Below, in pieces: positions 45,280-54,022 of a DNA stretch of 64,000 bases (the stretch's first letter is position 1; each line of letters begins with the position of its first letter). Source of the DNA: Inhella proteolytica (lineage in GTDB: Bacteria > Pseudomonadota > Gammaproteobacteria > Burkholderiales > Burkholderiaceae_C); the NCBI RefSeq assembly GCF_016093275.1, contig NZ_JAEDAK010000009.1, positions 155,401 to 219,400 on the forward strand, in the 5' to 3' direction. The position numbers and the translations under genes were made by a program. The notes beneath the pieces were generated by a model, which did not search any database, was not told the origin of the DNA, and saw nothing but the letters and a program-made list of their open reading frames with translations.

Positions 45280-47850
45280 ATGGAAATCTCCCGCATCCGC
45301 GCCCTGCGTGGCCCGAACATCTGGAGCCGCCACATCGCCATCGAGGCGGTGGTGGTGTGCACCCCGGCCGAGTGCGACATCAACGACCTGCCCGGTTTCG
45401 AAGCCCGGCTGCGCGCCCTCTTCCCCGGCGTGGGCCCGCTGCACAGCCCGCAGAAGGAACCCGTGAGCCTGGCCCATGTGCTGGAGCAGGCCACGCTGGC
45501 CCTGCAGGCCCAGGCGGGCTGCCCGGTCACCTTCAGCCACACCCACCGCACGCCCACGCCCGGGCACTTCCAGGTGGTGGTGGAGTACAGCGAGGAAGAC
45601 GTGGGCCGCCTGGCCTGCGACGAAGCCATCAAGCTGATGCAAGCCGCGCTGGAAGGCCGCGAGGACTGGGATGACGAGGCCGTCATCAAGGCCCTGCGCG
45701 AAATGGACGAAGACGTGCGCCTGGGCCCTTCCACCGGCAGCATCGTCAACGCCGCCGTGGCGCGCGGCGTGCCCTATCGCCGGCTGACGCAAGGCAGCCT
45801 GGTGCAGTTCGGCTGGGGCCACAAGCAGCGCCGCATCTGGGCCGCGGAGGTGGATGCCACCAGCGCTGTGAGCGAGTCCATTGCGCAGGACAAGGACCTG
45901 AGCAAGCGCCTGCTGCAGAGCGCCGGCGTGCCGGTGCCGCATGGCCGCCCGGTGGACAGCGTGGAAGACGGCTGGGCCGCCGCGCAGGAGATCGGCCTGC
46001 CGGTGGTGGTGAAGCCGCAGGACGGCAATCAGGGCAAGGGCGTGACCGTCAACGTCAGCACCCGCGAGGGCTTCGAGGCCGCCTACAAGGCCGCCGAAGA
46101 GATCGGCGAGGTGATGGTGGAGAAATTCCTGCCCGGCTCCGACTACCGCCTGCTGGTGGTCGGCAACCAGCTGGTGGCCGCGGCGCGGCGCGACCCGCCG
46201 CAGGTCAGCGGCGACGGCGTGCACACCGTGCGCGAGCTGGTGGCCAAGGTCAACGAGGACCCGCGCCGGGGCGACGGCCACGCCACCTCGCTGACCAAGA
46301 TCCGCCTGGACGACATCGCCATCACCCGCCTGGCGTTGCAGGGCCTGACGCCCGATGCGGTGCCCGAGAAGGGCCAGCGCGTGATCCTGCGCAACAACGC
46401 CAACCTCAGCACCGGCGGCAGTGCGACGGACGTGACGGACGACGTGCACCCCGAGGTGGCGCAGCGCGCCATCGCGGCGGCCCAGATCGTCGGCCTGCAT
46501 GTCTGCGGGGTCGATGTGGTGGCCGAGACCGTGATGCGGCCGCTCGAAGAAGTGAACGGCGGCATCGTCGAGGTGAACGCCGCGCCGGGCCTGCGCATGC
46601 ACCTCTCGCCCTCTTACGGCAAGGGGCGCAATGTGGGCAAGGCGGTGATCCAGAGCATCTACGGCTCGGACAAGAACGAGGACGGCCGCATCCCGGTCGT
46701 CGCCGTCACCGGCACGAACGGCAAGACGACCACGGCGCGCCTGATCACGCACCTGTTTGCCACCAGCGGCATGACGACGGGCATGACGAACACCGACGGC
46801 GTCTATGTGGACGGCCGTCAGATCGACAGCGGCGATTGCTCCGGCCCGAAGAGCGCGCGCAATGTGCTGATGCACCCCGATGTGGAGGCCGCGGTGTTCG
46901 AGTGCGCGCGCGGCGGCATCCTGCGCGAGGGTCTCGGCTTCGACCGCTGCCAGGTCGCCGTTGTCACCAATGTAGGCGCTGGCGATCATCTGGGCATGAA
47001 CTACCTGGAGACGGTGGAGGACATCGCCCGCCTCAAGTCCGTGGTGGTGCAGAACGTCGCCCCCAGCGGCTACGCGGTGCTGAACGCGGCCGACCCGCTG
47101 GTGGCTGCGATGGCCCCGCAATGCCCCGGCCAGATCATCTACTTCTGCGCCGATCGCCACCTGCCGCTGATGGCCACGCACCGGGCACAAGGCCGGCGCT
47201 GCGTGTTCGTGGACGAAGGCGCGGTGGTGGCCAGCGACGGCGCCTGGCGCGAATCGATTCCGCTGCGCGACATCCCCATCACGCGCGGTGGCCTGCTCGG
47301 CTTCCAGGTGGAGAACGTCATGGCCGCCGTCGCCGCCGCCTGGGGCGCCGGCCTGGCCTGGGACGCGATCCGCCGCGGCCTGGCCAGCTTCAACAGCGAT
47401 GGCGACAATGCCCCGGGTCGCTTCAACGTGATGGAGTACCGCGGCGCCACCGTGATTGCCGACTACGGCCACAACCCGGACGCCATGCGCGCCCTGGTGG
47501 CCGCCGTGGATGCCCTGCCGGCCAAGAAGCGCTCGGTGGTCATCAGCGGCGCCGGCGACCGGCGCGACCAGGACATCACGGAACAGACCCAGATCCTGGG
47601 CGCGGCGTTCGACCAGGTCGTGCTGTACCAGGACGCCTGCCAGCGCGGCCGCGAGGACGGCGAGGTGCTGGCCCTGCTGCGCAAGGGCTTGGAGGGCGCC
47701 GCCCGCACGCGCCAGGTGGATGAGATCCGCGGCGAGTTCGTTGCCATCGACCACGCGCTCTCCAGCCTGGACGAGGGCGATCTCTGCCTGGTGCTGGTGG
47801 ACCAGGTCGAGGAAGCGCTGGCGCATCTGCGCCGCCGCTGCAGCGAGTAA
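45280..47850 (+). CDS. cphA: Cyanophycin synthetase
   Basis: An 856-residue CphA that polymerises aspartate and arginine into cyanophycin, a nitrogen, carbon and energy reserve stored in granules. Seen are the N domain (1-160), the ATP-grasp domain (VVVKPQDGNQGKGVT) and the Mur-ligase domain with intact P-loop GTNGKTTT (478-485) and downstream ADYGHNPDAM. ATG 45280 matches the start of CphA' (RGPNIW follows in both). It lies 13 bases after cphA' and 10 bases before a WYL regulator. No cyanophycinase gene is in the window. Confidence 0.96.
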   Translation: MEISRIRALRGPNIWSRHIAIEAVVVCTPAECDINDLPGFEARLRALFPGVGPLHSPQKEPVSLAHVLEQATLALQAQAGCPVTFSHTHRTPTPGHFQVVVEYSEEDVGRLACDEAIKLMQAALEGREDWDDEAVIKALREMDEDVRLGPSTGSIVNAAVARGVPYRRLTQGSLVQFGWGHKQRRIWAAEVDATSAVSESIAQDKDLSKRLLQSAGVPVPHGRPVDSVEDGWAAAQEIGLPVVVKPQDGNQGKGVTVNVSTREGFEAAYKAAEEIGEVMVEKFLPGSDYRLLVVGNQLVAAARRDPPQVSGDGVHTVRELVAKVNEDPRRGDGHATSLTKIRLDDIAITRLALQGLTPDAVPEKGQRVILRNNANLSTGGSATDVTDDVHPEVAQRAIAAAQIVGLHVCGVDVVAETVMRPLEEVNGGIVEVNAAPGLRMHLSPSYGKGRNVGKAVIQSIYGSDKNEDGRIPVVAVTGTNGKTTTARLITHLFATSGMTTGMTNTDGVYVDGRQIDSGDCSGPKSARNVLMHPDVEAAVFECARGGILREGLGFDRCQVAVVTNVGAGDHLGMNYLETVEDIARLKSVVVQNVAPSGYAVLNAADPLVAAMAPQCPGQIIYFCADRHLPLMATHRAQGRRCVFVDEGAVVASDGAWRESIPLRDIPITRGGLLGFQVENVMAAVAAAWGAGLAWDAIRRGLASFNSDGDNAPGRFNVMEYRGATVIADYGHNPDAMRALVAAVDALPAKKRSVVISGAGDRRDQDITEQTQILGAAFDQVVLYQDACQRGREDGEVLALLRKGLEGAARTRQVDEIRGEFVAIDHALSSLDEGDLCLVLVDQVEEALAHLRRRCSE

Positions 47851-47860
47851 GTTCGTCCCC

Positions 47861-48556
47861 ATGAGCAGGGCCGAGCGCCTGCTGGCCCTGCTGGAACGGT
47901 TACGCCGCCACCGCCGGCCGGTACGCGGCGAGCAACTGGCAGGTGAGCTCGGCATCAGCCTGCGCACCCTGTACCGCGACATCGCCGCGCTGCAGGCGCA
48001 GGGCGCCACGATCGAGGGCGAGGCGGGGGTGGGCTACCTGCTGCGCCCCGGCCACAGCCTGCCGCCGCTGATGTTCGGCGTCGAGGAGATCGAGGCCCTG
48101 GCGCTGGGGGCCCGCTGGGTGGCCCAGCGCAGTGCCGACCCAGCCCTGGGCGAGGCCGCCCGCCAGGCTCTGGCGCGCATCCGCGCCGCGCTGCCCGCCG
48201 CGCTGCGGCACGAACTGGACCACAACCCCCTGCTGGTGCCCCCCGTCGAGCAGACCCGCAGTGACCCGCGCTGGCCTGGCCTGCTGCGTCAGGCCCTGCG
48301 CCAGCAGCGCCGCATCTGCGTGGGCTACCGCGATGCCCAGGGCCGCTTCAGCGAGCGCGTGCTCTGGCCCTTCGCCCTGGGCTTTTTCGAGCAGGCGCGC
48401 GTGCTCTCGGCCTGGTGCGAGCTGCGTCAGGACTACCGCCACTTCCGTCTGGACCGCCTGCAGACCCTGGAGCTGCTGGACAGCAGCTACGCGCGGCCGC
48501 GCCAGGCCCTGCTGGCCGAATGGCGCGCCCGCGAAGGCATCCCGCCGCTGGAATGA
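47861..48556 (+). CDS. YafY-type WYL-domain transcriptional regulator
   Basis: A 231-residue regulator: N-terminal helix-turn-helix (GEQLAGELGISLRTLYRDIA, about 23-42) and a C-terminal WYL domain, which senses ligands or nucleic acid. Such YafY-like proteins usually regulate the adjacent gene, here a VOC-domain protein 61 bases downstream. It begins only 10 bases after cphA, but a role in cyanophycin control is not indicated. Confidence 0.85.
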   Translation: MSRAERLLALLERLRRHRRPVRGEQLAGELGISLRTLYRDIAALQAQGATIEGEAGVGYLLRPGHSLPPLMFGVEEIEALALGARWVAQRSADPALGEAARQALARIRAALPAALRHELDHNPLLVPPVEQTRSDPRWPGLLRQALRQQRRICVGYRDAQGRFSERVLWPFALGFFEQARVLSAWCELRQDYRHFRLDRLQTLELLDSSYARPRQALLAEWRAREGIPPLE

Positions 48557-48617
48557 CTGCTGACAGGATCTGACAGTGCCACGCCCGAGCATGGCGGCTT
48601 TTCAACCGGAGCCCTTC

Positions 48618-48995
48618 ATGCAAGCCCTGATCCCCAACTGCCTGATTCTTTACGTCGCCAGCGTCGCGCACAGCGTCGAGTTCTACCGCCACCTGCTGGG
48701 CGCCGCCCCGCTTGAGCACCACCCGGGTTTCGCCAGCTTCCAGCTCGGCGAGCGCATGGTGCTGGGCCTGTGGGCCCGGGCAGACGTGCTGCCGGTGGCA
48801 GAGGCCGCGCCGGGCGCCGCCGAACTGGTCATCCAGTGCGCCAGCCCGGCCGAGGTGGATGCCCGCCACGCCGCCTGGTTGGCCACGGGCTGGCCCGATC
48901 TGCAAGCCCCCATGGCGATGGACTTCGGCTACACCGCCACCACGGCCGACCCGGACGGGCACCGGGTGCGGGTGTTCTGCCCAACGGCCTCCTAA
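48618..48995 (+). CDS. VOC-superfamily (glyoxalase/bleomycin-resistance-like) protein
   Basis: A 125-residue single-domain VOC protein: LYVASVAHSVEFYRHLLGA at the N-terminus and FGYTATTADPDGHRVRVF at the C-terminus are the paired beta-alpha-beta modules. The typical role is metal-dependent lyase or dioxygenase, or drug binding; the substrate is unknown. GGAG precedes ATG 48618. It follows a YafY-type regulator, a pairing often seen for VOC genes. Confidence 0.8.
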   Translation: MQALIPNCLILYVASVAHSVEFYRHLLGAAPLEHHPGFASFQLGERMVLGLWARADVLPVAEAAPGAAELVIQCASPAEVDARHAAWLATGWPDLQAPMAMDFGYTATTADPDGHRVRVFCPTAS

Positions 48996-49004
48996 TATGC
49001 CGGC

Positions 49005-49778
49005 ATGAACCTGCAGGCCGCCTTTGACGCACCGCTGACCCAGCTCTTTGCCGCCAAGGTGGCCGATTACCAGGCGGCCCGGCCCGACTACCCGGCGGGC
49101 CTGTTCGACTGGCTCGCCGGCCAGTTGCCGAGCCACCTCAGGGTGCTTGACCTGGGCGCTGGCACCGGCCTCTTCACCCAAAGCCTGCTGGCGCGGGGCT
49201 GGGAGGTGCTGGCGGTAGAGCCCAACGCGGCCATGCGCGCCGCCTGCGATGCGCGCCTGGGCGCCTACCCGCGCTACCGAAGTGCGGCCGGCCAAGCCGA
49301 GGCCCTGCCGGCGGACGCTGCCGACTTCGACCTCATCACCGCCGCGCAGGCTTTCCACTGGTTTGACGTAGAGCCGGCACGCCAGGAATTCGCGCGCGTG
49401 TTGCGCCCAGGGGGGCGGGTGGCTTTGGTGTGGAACGATCGCGTGGCGGAATCTGCCTTGAACCGCGAACTGGACGCCTTGCTGGCCGAGTTCGGCGGCA
49501 GCGGCCGGGCCGCGCAGACGGCGGACGACGATCGCGCCCGCGCCCTTGAATTTCTGGGCGCCGGCCTGCAGCAATGGACGGGTCCGCACAGCCACAGCCT
49601 GGACCTGGCGGGCCTGCAGGCCTTGGTGTTTTCGCGCTCTTACATGCCGGCGCGCGACAGCGCGGCTGGGCAGGCGCTGATGCCTCTTCTGGCGGCGCTA
49701 TTCAGCCGCCATGCCGCGAACGGGCGCGTGGAGCTGCCCTACCGAACCGTCTGCCTGTTGGGGAGCCTGCGCGCCTGA
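49005..49778 (+). CDS. Class I SAM-dependent methyltransferase
   Basis: A 257-residue methyltransferase of the type-11 group. Motif I is VLDLGAGTGLFT (about 47-58), motif II is VLAVEPNAAM and a later motif is VLRPGGRVALVWN. The QAFHWFD segment is typical of small-molecule methyltransferases. The acceptor is unknown. It starts 9 bases after the VOC gene and probably shares its transcript. Confidence 0.85.
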   Translation: MNLQAAFDAPLTQLFAAKVADYQAARPDYPAGLFDWLAGQLPSHLRVLDLGAGTGLFTQSLLARGWEVLAVEPNAAMRAACDARLGAYPRYRSAAGQAEALPADAADFDLITAAQAFHWFDVEPARQEFARVLRPGGRVALVWNDRVAESALNRELDALLAEFGGSGRAAQTADDDRARALEFLGAGLQQWTGPHSHSLDLAGLQALVFSRSYMPARDSAAGQALMPLLAALFSRHAANGRVELPYRTVCLLGSLRA

Positions 49779-49787
49779 GCCTTGGGC

Positions 49788-50120
49788 TCAGACGTGTCGC
49801 CAGGCCTCGCTACGCACATTGAAGTCCTGCTCTGCCACGCTGCGGGCCTCGGCTTCGCTGCGATGCCAGGTGTCGCCACTGAGCTCACCGTCCTCGGATC
49901 GGTAGCTGAGCACATAACCGTCCTGGTCGGGGTTCAGGCACAACTCAAAGCGCACGGGCCGCCCGCCCTGCACCGCCTGAGCAGGCCAGGTCAACCAACC
50001 TTGCTCCTGGCTTCCCGTCACCCAGACTTCGGCCTGAGTGTTCTGACTGCGCTTGTCCGCGCCAAGCGGAGCCTGCGGGCGCGCTTGGGCCCGCGCGACC
50101 GACGTCATTCTTCTTCCCAT
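49788..50120 (-). CDS. Small conserved-looking protein, 110 residues
   Basis: A 110-residue protein with no signal peptide or membrane segment. The C-terminal 75 residues (WLTWPAQAVQGGRPVRFELCLNP onwards) look like a small beta-rich domain. I do not recognise it. ATG 50120 was chosen because AAGGTG lies just upstream; the open frame reaches 50252, but that part looks non-coding. It is convergent with the methyltransferase gene. Confidence 0.5.
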   Translation of the reverse strand: MGRRMTSVARAQARPQAPLGADKRSQNTQAEVWVTGSQEQGWLTWPAQAVQGGRPVRFELCLNPDQDGYVLSYRSEDGELSGDTWHRSEAEARSVAEQDFNVRSEAWRHV

Positions 50121-50366
50121 TGTTGACACCTTGAGGCTGCCACTCTTTGTTACAGATGGCAGTGTCATGCCACAAAGTCTTTCCGGCCTCAGTCGGACGA
50201 AGGAGGAGCGGCCGCAGGTGCGACAAATCACCGCCGGCAGCGCAGCCCACAACGCTGGACGTCGATTCAGGGCCCGAAATCAGCAGGTCGTCGCAAGCCA
50301 CTCGTGTCGATTAGGGCAATCCCGCACAGTTCAGCCATCGCAACGCTGAACCCCAAGGAGCCCACC

Positions 50367-50645
50367 ATGAGCCGCACCACTTCCCGCCTCGCCGATGTCC
50401 TGACCTTCGTCACGATGGCCGGCCTGACCTTCGCCAGCGCCGCCGCCCTCGCCACCTACGCCCCGGCCCCGCTGCATGAAGAGCTGCATGCGGTGACGGT
50501 GCTGCCGCCGGTGGAAGTGGTGGTGCCGCGTGCCCACCAGGTGGTGCACCAGCTGCCCACCGTGGTGATCACCGCCAAGCGGGCGGAGCAGGCCGAACGC
50601 GTGGCCGCCGCAAATTGCGCGCCTTCAGGTACAGCGGTCTGCTGA
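50367..50645 (+). CDS. Small membrane-anchored protein, 92 residues
   Basis: A 92-residue protein with one N-terminal hydrophobic segment (about 9-31, VLTFVTMAGLTFASAAALA) and a Val/His/Pro-rich periplasmic part (LPPVEVVVPRAHQVVHQLP). AAGGAG lies 6 bases before the ATG, which supports it. Two GC-rich hairpins follow, then a second small gene with similar topology. Function unknown. Confidence 0.6.
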   Translation: MSRTTSRLADVLTFVTMAGLTFASAAALATYAPAPLHEELHAVTVLPPVEVVVPRAHQVVHQLPTVVITAKRAEQAERVAAANCAPSGTAVC

Positions 50646-50670
50646 TCCCCGCAGCGTTCCGCGATACCTC

Positions 50671-50700
50671 AAACAGCCCGGCACCGCCGGGCTGTTTGCT
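50671..50700 (+). terminator. Terminator after small gene at 50367
   Basis: AAACAGCCCGGC, an ACC loop and GCCGGGCTGTTT form a 12-bp perfect stem, followed by GCTTTC. It lies 25 bases after the stop codon. Confidence 0.8.
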
Positions 50701-50703
50701 TTC

Positions 50704-50724
50704 AGCCCGGCGTCGCCGGGCTTT
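50704..50724 (+). terminator. Second, shorter tandem hairpin
   Basis: AGCCCGGC, GTC loop and GCCGGGCT, followed by TT. The stem repeats the core of the preceding hairpin (CAGCCCGGC...GCCGGGCTG), so the two look like a local duplication. The T tract is weak. Confidence 0.5.
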
Positions 50725-50847
50725 CACCTCTGAGCGGCGCAACGAGCCATTCGCCCGCCGCAAACCGCAGTTCGTCGCAGCCGGCTCGCGCCGCGCCGGC
50801 CGGCAGCGCACAGTCCAGTCATCGCTTCTCTCACCGGAGACCCCACC

Positions 50848-51012
50848 ATGAACCTGCGCCTGCCGCCCCTGCTGAGTGATCTGCTGGCCGCACTGGCCTT
50901 GGTGGGTCTGGCCTTTGTCGGTGCCAGCTTGCTCAGCAAGCAGACCGAGACGAACCCCACCAAGCCCAATGCCTTGCTGATCGCCAAGAGCAGCCAGAGC
51001 ACCAAGACCTGA
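50848..51012 (+). CDS. Very small membrane protein, 54 residues
   Basis: A 54-residue peptide (starts MNLRLPPLLSDLLAALALVG) with one hydrophobic segment (about 9-30) and a polar C-terminal tail rich in Lys, Thr and Ser (ending QSTKT). CGGAGA lies 7 bases before the ATG and a bidirectional terminator follows, which together argue that it is real. It has the same layout as the 92-residue protein just upstream: short N-terminus, one membrane helix, soluble tail. Function unknown. Confidence 0.55.
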   Translation: MNLRLPPLLSDLLAALALVGLAFVGASLLSKQTETNPTKPNALLIAKSSQSTKT

Positions 51013-51071
51013 AGGCGGCCCGGGGCGCGCACTCGAGCCGCGCGCCCACCGGGGTCCTCCCGCCTGCAGCG

Positions 51072-51096
51072 CAAAGCCCGGCCCCACCGGGCTTTG
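51072..51096. terminator. Bidirectional terminator
   Basis: CAAAGCCCGG, a five-base loop and CCGGGCTTTG form a 10-bp stem; TCCTTTC follows on the plus strand. It lies between the 54-residue gene (plus) and the end of nrtD (minus) and closes the nrtABD operon. Confidence 0.75.
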
Positions 51097-51109
51097 TCCT
51101 TTCAGGGCC

Positions 51110-51889
51110 TCAGGCGGCCGCCTTGTGGCGGGTGTAGAGAAAGTCGATCACCGCCTTGCGCGCCTGCATGTAGCGGGCATCCTCGGCCAGGGCCACGCGG
51201 TCGCGCGGGCGCGGCAGGTCCACGCTCAGCACCTCGCCGATCGTCGCCGCCGGCCCGTTGGTCATCATGACGATGCGGTCCGACAGCAGCACCGCCTCGT
51301 CGACATCGTGCGTGACCATCACCACGGTGGAGCCGGTGCGGGCCACGATGGCGAGCAACTCGTCCTGCAGCTTGGCGCGCGTCAGCGCGTCCAGCGCGCC
51401 GAAGGGCTCGTCCATCAGCAGCACCTTGGGCTCCATGGCCAGGGCACGGGCAATGCCCACCCGCTGCTTCATGCCGCCGCTGATCTCCGCAGGGCGTTTG
51501 CCCGCGGCGTGTGCCATGCCCACCAGCTCCAGCGCGGCCTGGGTGCGCTCGCGCAGCTGGCTGCGGCTTTCGCGCTTGCCGAACACGGTTTCCACCGCCA
51601 GCAGCACGTTCTCGAAGCAGCTCAGCCAGGGCAGCAGCGAGTGGTTCTGGAACACCACCGCGCGCTCGGGGCCGGGGCGATCGATCTCGCGCTTGTCGCA
51701 GATCAGCGCCCCGCTCGTGGGCTTGAGCAGGCCGGCGATCAGGTTGAGCAGCGTGCTCTTGCCGCAGCCGCTGTGGCCGATCAGGCTCATGAATTCGCCA
51801 CGGCGGATGTTCAGGCTCACGTCCTGCAGCGCATGGAAGCGCCCGCGGTTCGTGTCGAACACCATGTCCACGTGTTGGATCTCAATCAT
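51110..51889 (-). CDS. nrtD: Nitrate ABC transporter, ATP-binding subunit
   Basis: A 259-residue ATPase with Walker A GHSGCGKST (38-46), Q loop FQNHSLLPWL, signature ISGGMKQR and Walker B VLLMDEP. The sequence belongs to the nitrate/sulfonate/taurine group, and position after nrtB and nrtA identifies it as NrtD. It energises nitrate (or nitrite/cyanate) uptake. Its ATG overlaps the nrtB stop by 8 bases. No separate nrtC is present. A terminator follows at 51072. Confidence 0.9.
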   Translation of the reverse strand: MIEIQHVDMVFDTNRGRFHALQDVSLNIRRGEFMSLIGHSGCGKSTLLNLIAGLLKPTSGALICDKREIDRPGPERAVVFQNHSLLPWLSCFENVLLAVETVFGKRESRSQLRERTQAALELVGMAHAAGKRPAEISGGMKQRVGIARALAMEPKVLLMDEPFGALDALTRAKLQDELLAIVARTGSTVVMVTHDVDEAVLLSDRIVMMTNGPAATIGEVLSVDLPRPRDRVALAEDARYMQARKAVIDFLYTRHKAAA

Positions 51890-52763
51890 GGGAAACCTTT
51901 CGGGCGAGCAGGAGCAGCAGCTGTTCGAGCAGCAGGCCCACAAAGCCGATGACGAAGATGGCGATCAGGATGTGGGCGACGTTGAGGTTGTTCCACTCGT
52001 CCCAGACCCAGAAGCCGATGCCCACGCCGCCGGTCAGCATCTCGGCCGCGACGATCACCAGCCAGGCGGTGCCCACGCTCAGGCGCACCCCCGTCAGCAG
52101 ATAGGGCAGCACAGCGGGGAAGAGGATGCGCGTGATGAGCTTCCACTCGGAGAGGTTCAGCACGCGGGCGACGTTCAGGTAGTCCTGCGGCACGCGCTGC
52201 ACGCCCTGGGCGGTGTTGAGGATCATGGGCCAGATGGAGCAGATGAAGATGGTCCAGATGGCTGCCGGGTTGGCGCTCTTGAACACCAGCAGGCCGATGG
52301 GCAGCCAGGCCAGCGGCGAGACCGGGCGCAGCAAGCTCACCAGGGGGTTCAGCATGGCCGCCAGGAAGCTGAAGCGGCCGATCAGGAAGCCCAGCGGAAT
52401 GCCCACCAGCGCCGCCAGGCCAAAGCCCAGGCCCACGCGCTGCAGGCTGTTCAGGATGTTCCAACCAATGCCCTGGTCATTCGGCCCGTTGCGGTAGAAG
52501 GGGTCGGCGAACAGCTGCGCGGCGGCATCGAAGGTGGCCGAGGGTGTGGGAAAGGGGCCACCCTTTTGGGTGAGCAGCGCCCACACGCCCACCAGCAGGG
52601 CCAGGCCCAGCAGGGGGGCGAAGACGGGCAGCAGCGCGCGGCGCAGCCAGGGCGCGCGCGCCGTGCGGGGCGCCTTGGGCGCCCGTGCGGGTGCGGCAGG
52701 CATGACGGGAGTCGGCGCGGCAGGCGCGATGGCCTCGGCCTGGTGGAAGACGGCGGCAACCAT
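51882..52763 (-). CDS. nrtB: Nitrate ABC transporter, permease subunit
   Basis: A 293-residue permease with about six membrane helices and the EAA-type cytoplasmic loop (VPQDYLNVARVLNLSEWKLI). The first 40 residues are an Ala/Pro-rich cytoplasmic extension before the first helix. It is 11 bases after nrtA; AAGGAG precedes the ATG. The downstream nrtD start lies inside its last codons. Confidence 0.9.
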   Translation of the reverse strand: MVAAVFHQAEAIAPAAPTPVMPAAPARAPKAPRTARAPWLRRALLPVFAPLLGLALLVGVWALLTQKGGPFPTPSATFDAAAQLFADPFYRNGPNDQGIGWNILNSLQRVGLGFGLAALVGIPLGFLIGRFSFLAAMLNPLVSLLRPVSPLAWLPIGLLVFKSANPAAIWTIFICSIWPMILNTAQGVQRVPQDYLNVARVLNLSEWKLITRILFPAVLPYLLTGVRLSVGTAWLVIVAAEMLTGGVGIGFWVWDEWNNLNVAHILIAIFVIGFVGLLLEQLLLLLARKVSHD

Positions 52764-52774
52764 GGCGTTCTCCT

Positions 52775-54007
52775 TCAGACCTTGAGGGCAAAGCTGTCGG
52801 CGTACTTGGCCGGGTCCTTGCCGTCCCAGCTCACGCCGTCGATCAGCTTGCTGGTGCGGAAGTCGCTCTTGGGCACCGAGATCTTGAGCTGCGCGGCGGC
52901 CTGCTTGTAGAGCTCGGTCTGGTTCACCTGCTTGGCCACGGCCAGGTAGTCGGGGTGGCTCTTCAGCAGGCCCCAGCGCTTGTGCTGGGTCAGGAACCAC
53001 ATGCCGTCGCTGAGGTAGGGGTAGTTGACGGCGCCGTCGTCGAAGAACTTCATGTGGCGCGGGTCGTCCCAGGTCTTGCCCAGGCCGTTCTGGTAGCGGC
53101 CCAGGATGCGCTGGTTGATGGCATCGACGCTGGTGTTGACGTAGGCCTTCTCGGCAATCGTCTCCGCCATCTTGTTCTTGTTGATGAGACCGGCGTCGAT
53201 CCAGCGGCCGGCCTCCAGCACCGCCATCACCACCGCGCGGGCGGTGTTGGGGTACTTCTTGACGAACTCGGCCGTGGTGCCCAGCACCTTCTCGGGGTGC
53301 TCGGGCCAGACCTCCTGGGTGGTGGAGGCGGTGATGCCGATGCCGTCGATGATGGCGCGGTGGTTCCAGGGCTCGCCCACGCAGAAGCCGTCCATATTGC
53401 CGACGCGCATGTTCGCCACCATCTGCGGCGGCGGCACGGTGATGACTTTGGCGTCCTTCAGCGGGTGCACGCCATGCGCGGCCAGCCAGTAGTACAGCCA
53501 CATGGCGTGGGTGCCGGTGGGAAAGGTCTGCGCGAAGGTGTACTCGCGCTTGTCCTTGGCCATCAACTTGGCCAGGCCGGCGCCATCCACCGCGCCCTGC
53601 TCGGCCAGCTTCTTCGACAGGGTCAGGGCCTGGCCATTGCGGTTCAGCGTCATCAGCACCGCCATGTCCTTCTTGGGCCCGCCCACGCCGAGGTGCACGC
53701 CGTACATCAGGCCGTAGAGCACATGGGCGCAGTCCAGTTCGCCGTTGACCAGCTTGTCGCGCACGCCGGCCCAACTGGCTTCCTTGGTCGGCACGATCTT
53801 GATGCCGTACTTCTTGTCGAAGCCCAGCACCGAGGCCATCACCACCGACGCGCAGTCGGTCAGCGGAATGAAGCCGATGCGCACCTCTTCCTTCTCGGGC
53901 TTGTCCGAGCCGGCGGCCCAGGCGCGCGGCAGCACGCTGCTGGCGGCGGCGGCGGCGCCGGCGCCCAACAGGCTGCGGCGGGAGGTGTTCAGGGGGTCAT
54001 CGCTCAT
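52775..54007 (-). CDS. nrtA: Nitrate ABC transporter, substrate-binding protein
   Basis: A 410-residue periplasmic binding protein of the NrtA/NasF family. The signal peptide is twin-arginine (SRRSLLGAG, about 8-16), so it is probably exported folded by Tat. Family marks are IGFIPLTDCASVVMA, GPKKDMAVLM and the GEPWNHRAI loop. It starts the nrtABD operon. Expression is probably controlled twice: by sigma-54/NtrC (54186-54267) and by NasT antitermination in the leader (54023-54176). The ATG at 54007 has TTGGAG just upstream, immediately after the attenuator T tract. Confidence 0.93.
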   Translation of the reverse strand: MSDDPLNTSRRSLLGAGAAAAASSVLPRAWAAGSDKPEKEEVRIGFIPLTDCASVVMASVLGFDKKYGIKIVPTKEASWAGVRDKLVNGELDCAHVLYGLMYGVHLGVGGPKKDMAVLMTLNRNGQALTLSKKLAEQGAVDGAGLAKLMAKDKREYTFAQTFPTGTHAMWLYYWLAAHGVHPLKDAKVITVPPPQMVANMRVGNMDGFCVGEPWNHRAIIDGIGITASTTQEVWPEHPEKVLGTTAEFVKKYPNTARAVVMAVLEAGRWIDAGLINKNKMAETIAEKAYVNTSVDAINQRILGRYQNGLGKTWDDPRHMKFFDDGAVNYPYLSDGMWFLTQHKRWGLLKSHPDYLAVAKQVNQTELYKQAAAQLKISVPKSDFRTSKLIDGVSWDGKDPAKYADSFALKV

Positions 54008-54022
54008 CGGTGGCTCCAAGGC

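Noticed and set aside
40674..45749. A single open minus-strand frame of 1691 codons
   Set aside because: Only 40674-42983 encodes the ABC transporter. The upstream part is antisense to cphA', which is a clear gene; long antisense frames are common at this GC content.
45250..48009. Minus-strand open frame of 919 codons opposite cphA
   Set aside because: It is the shadow of cphA: His/Gly/Val-rich composition, no domain, no ribosome-binding site.
49776..49790. TGAGCC-TTG-GGCTCA hairpin spanning the stop codons of two convergent genes
   Set aside because: Six base pairs and no T tract; too weak to call a terminator.
51882..53774. Minus-strand frame of 630 codons fusing nrtB with sequence inside nrtA
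   Set aside because: The part above 52763 is an out-of-frame reading of nrtA. The nrtB start at 52763 has AAGGAG and gives a normal-length permease.
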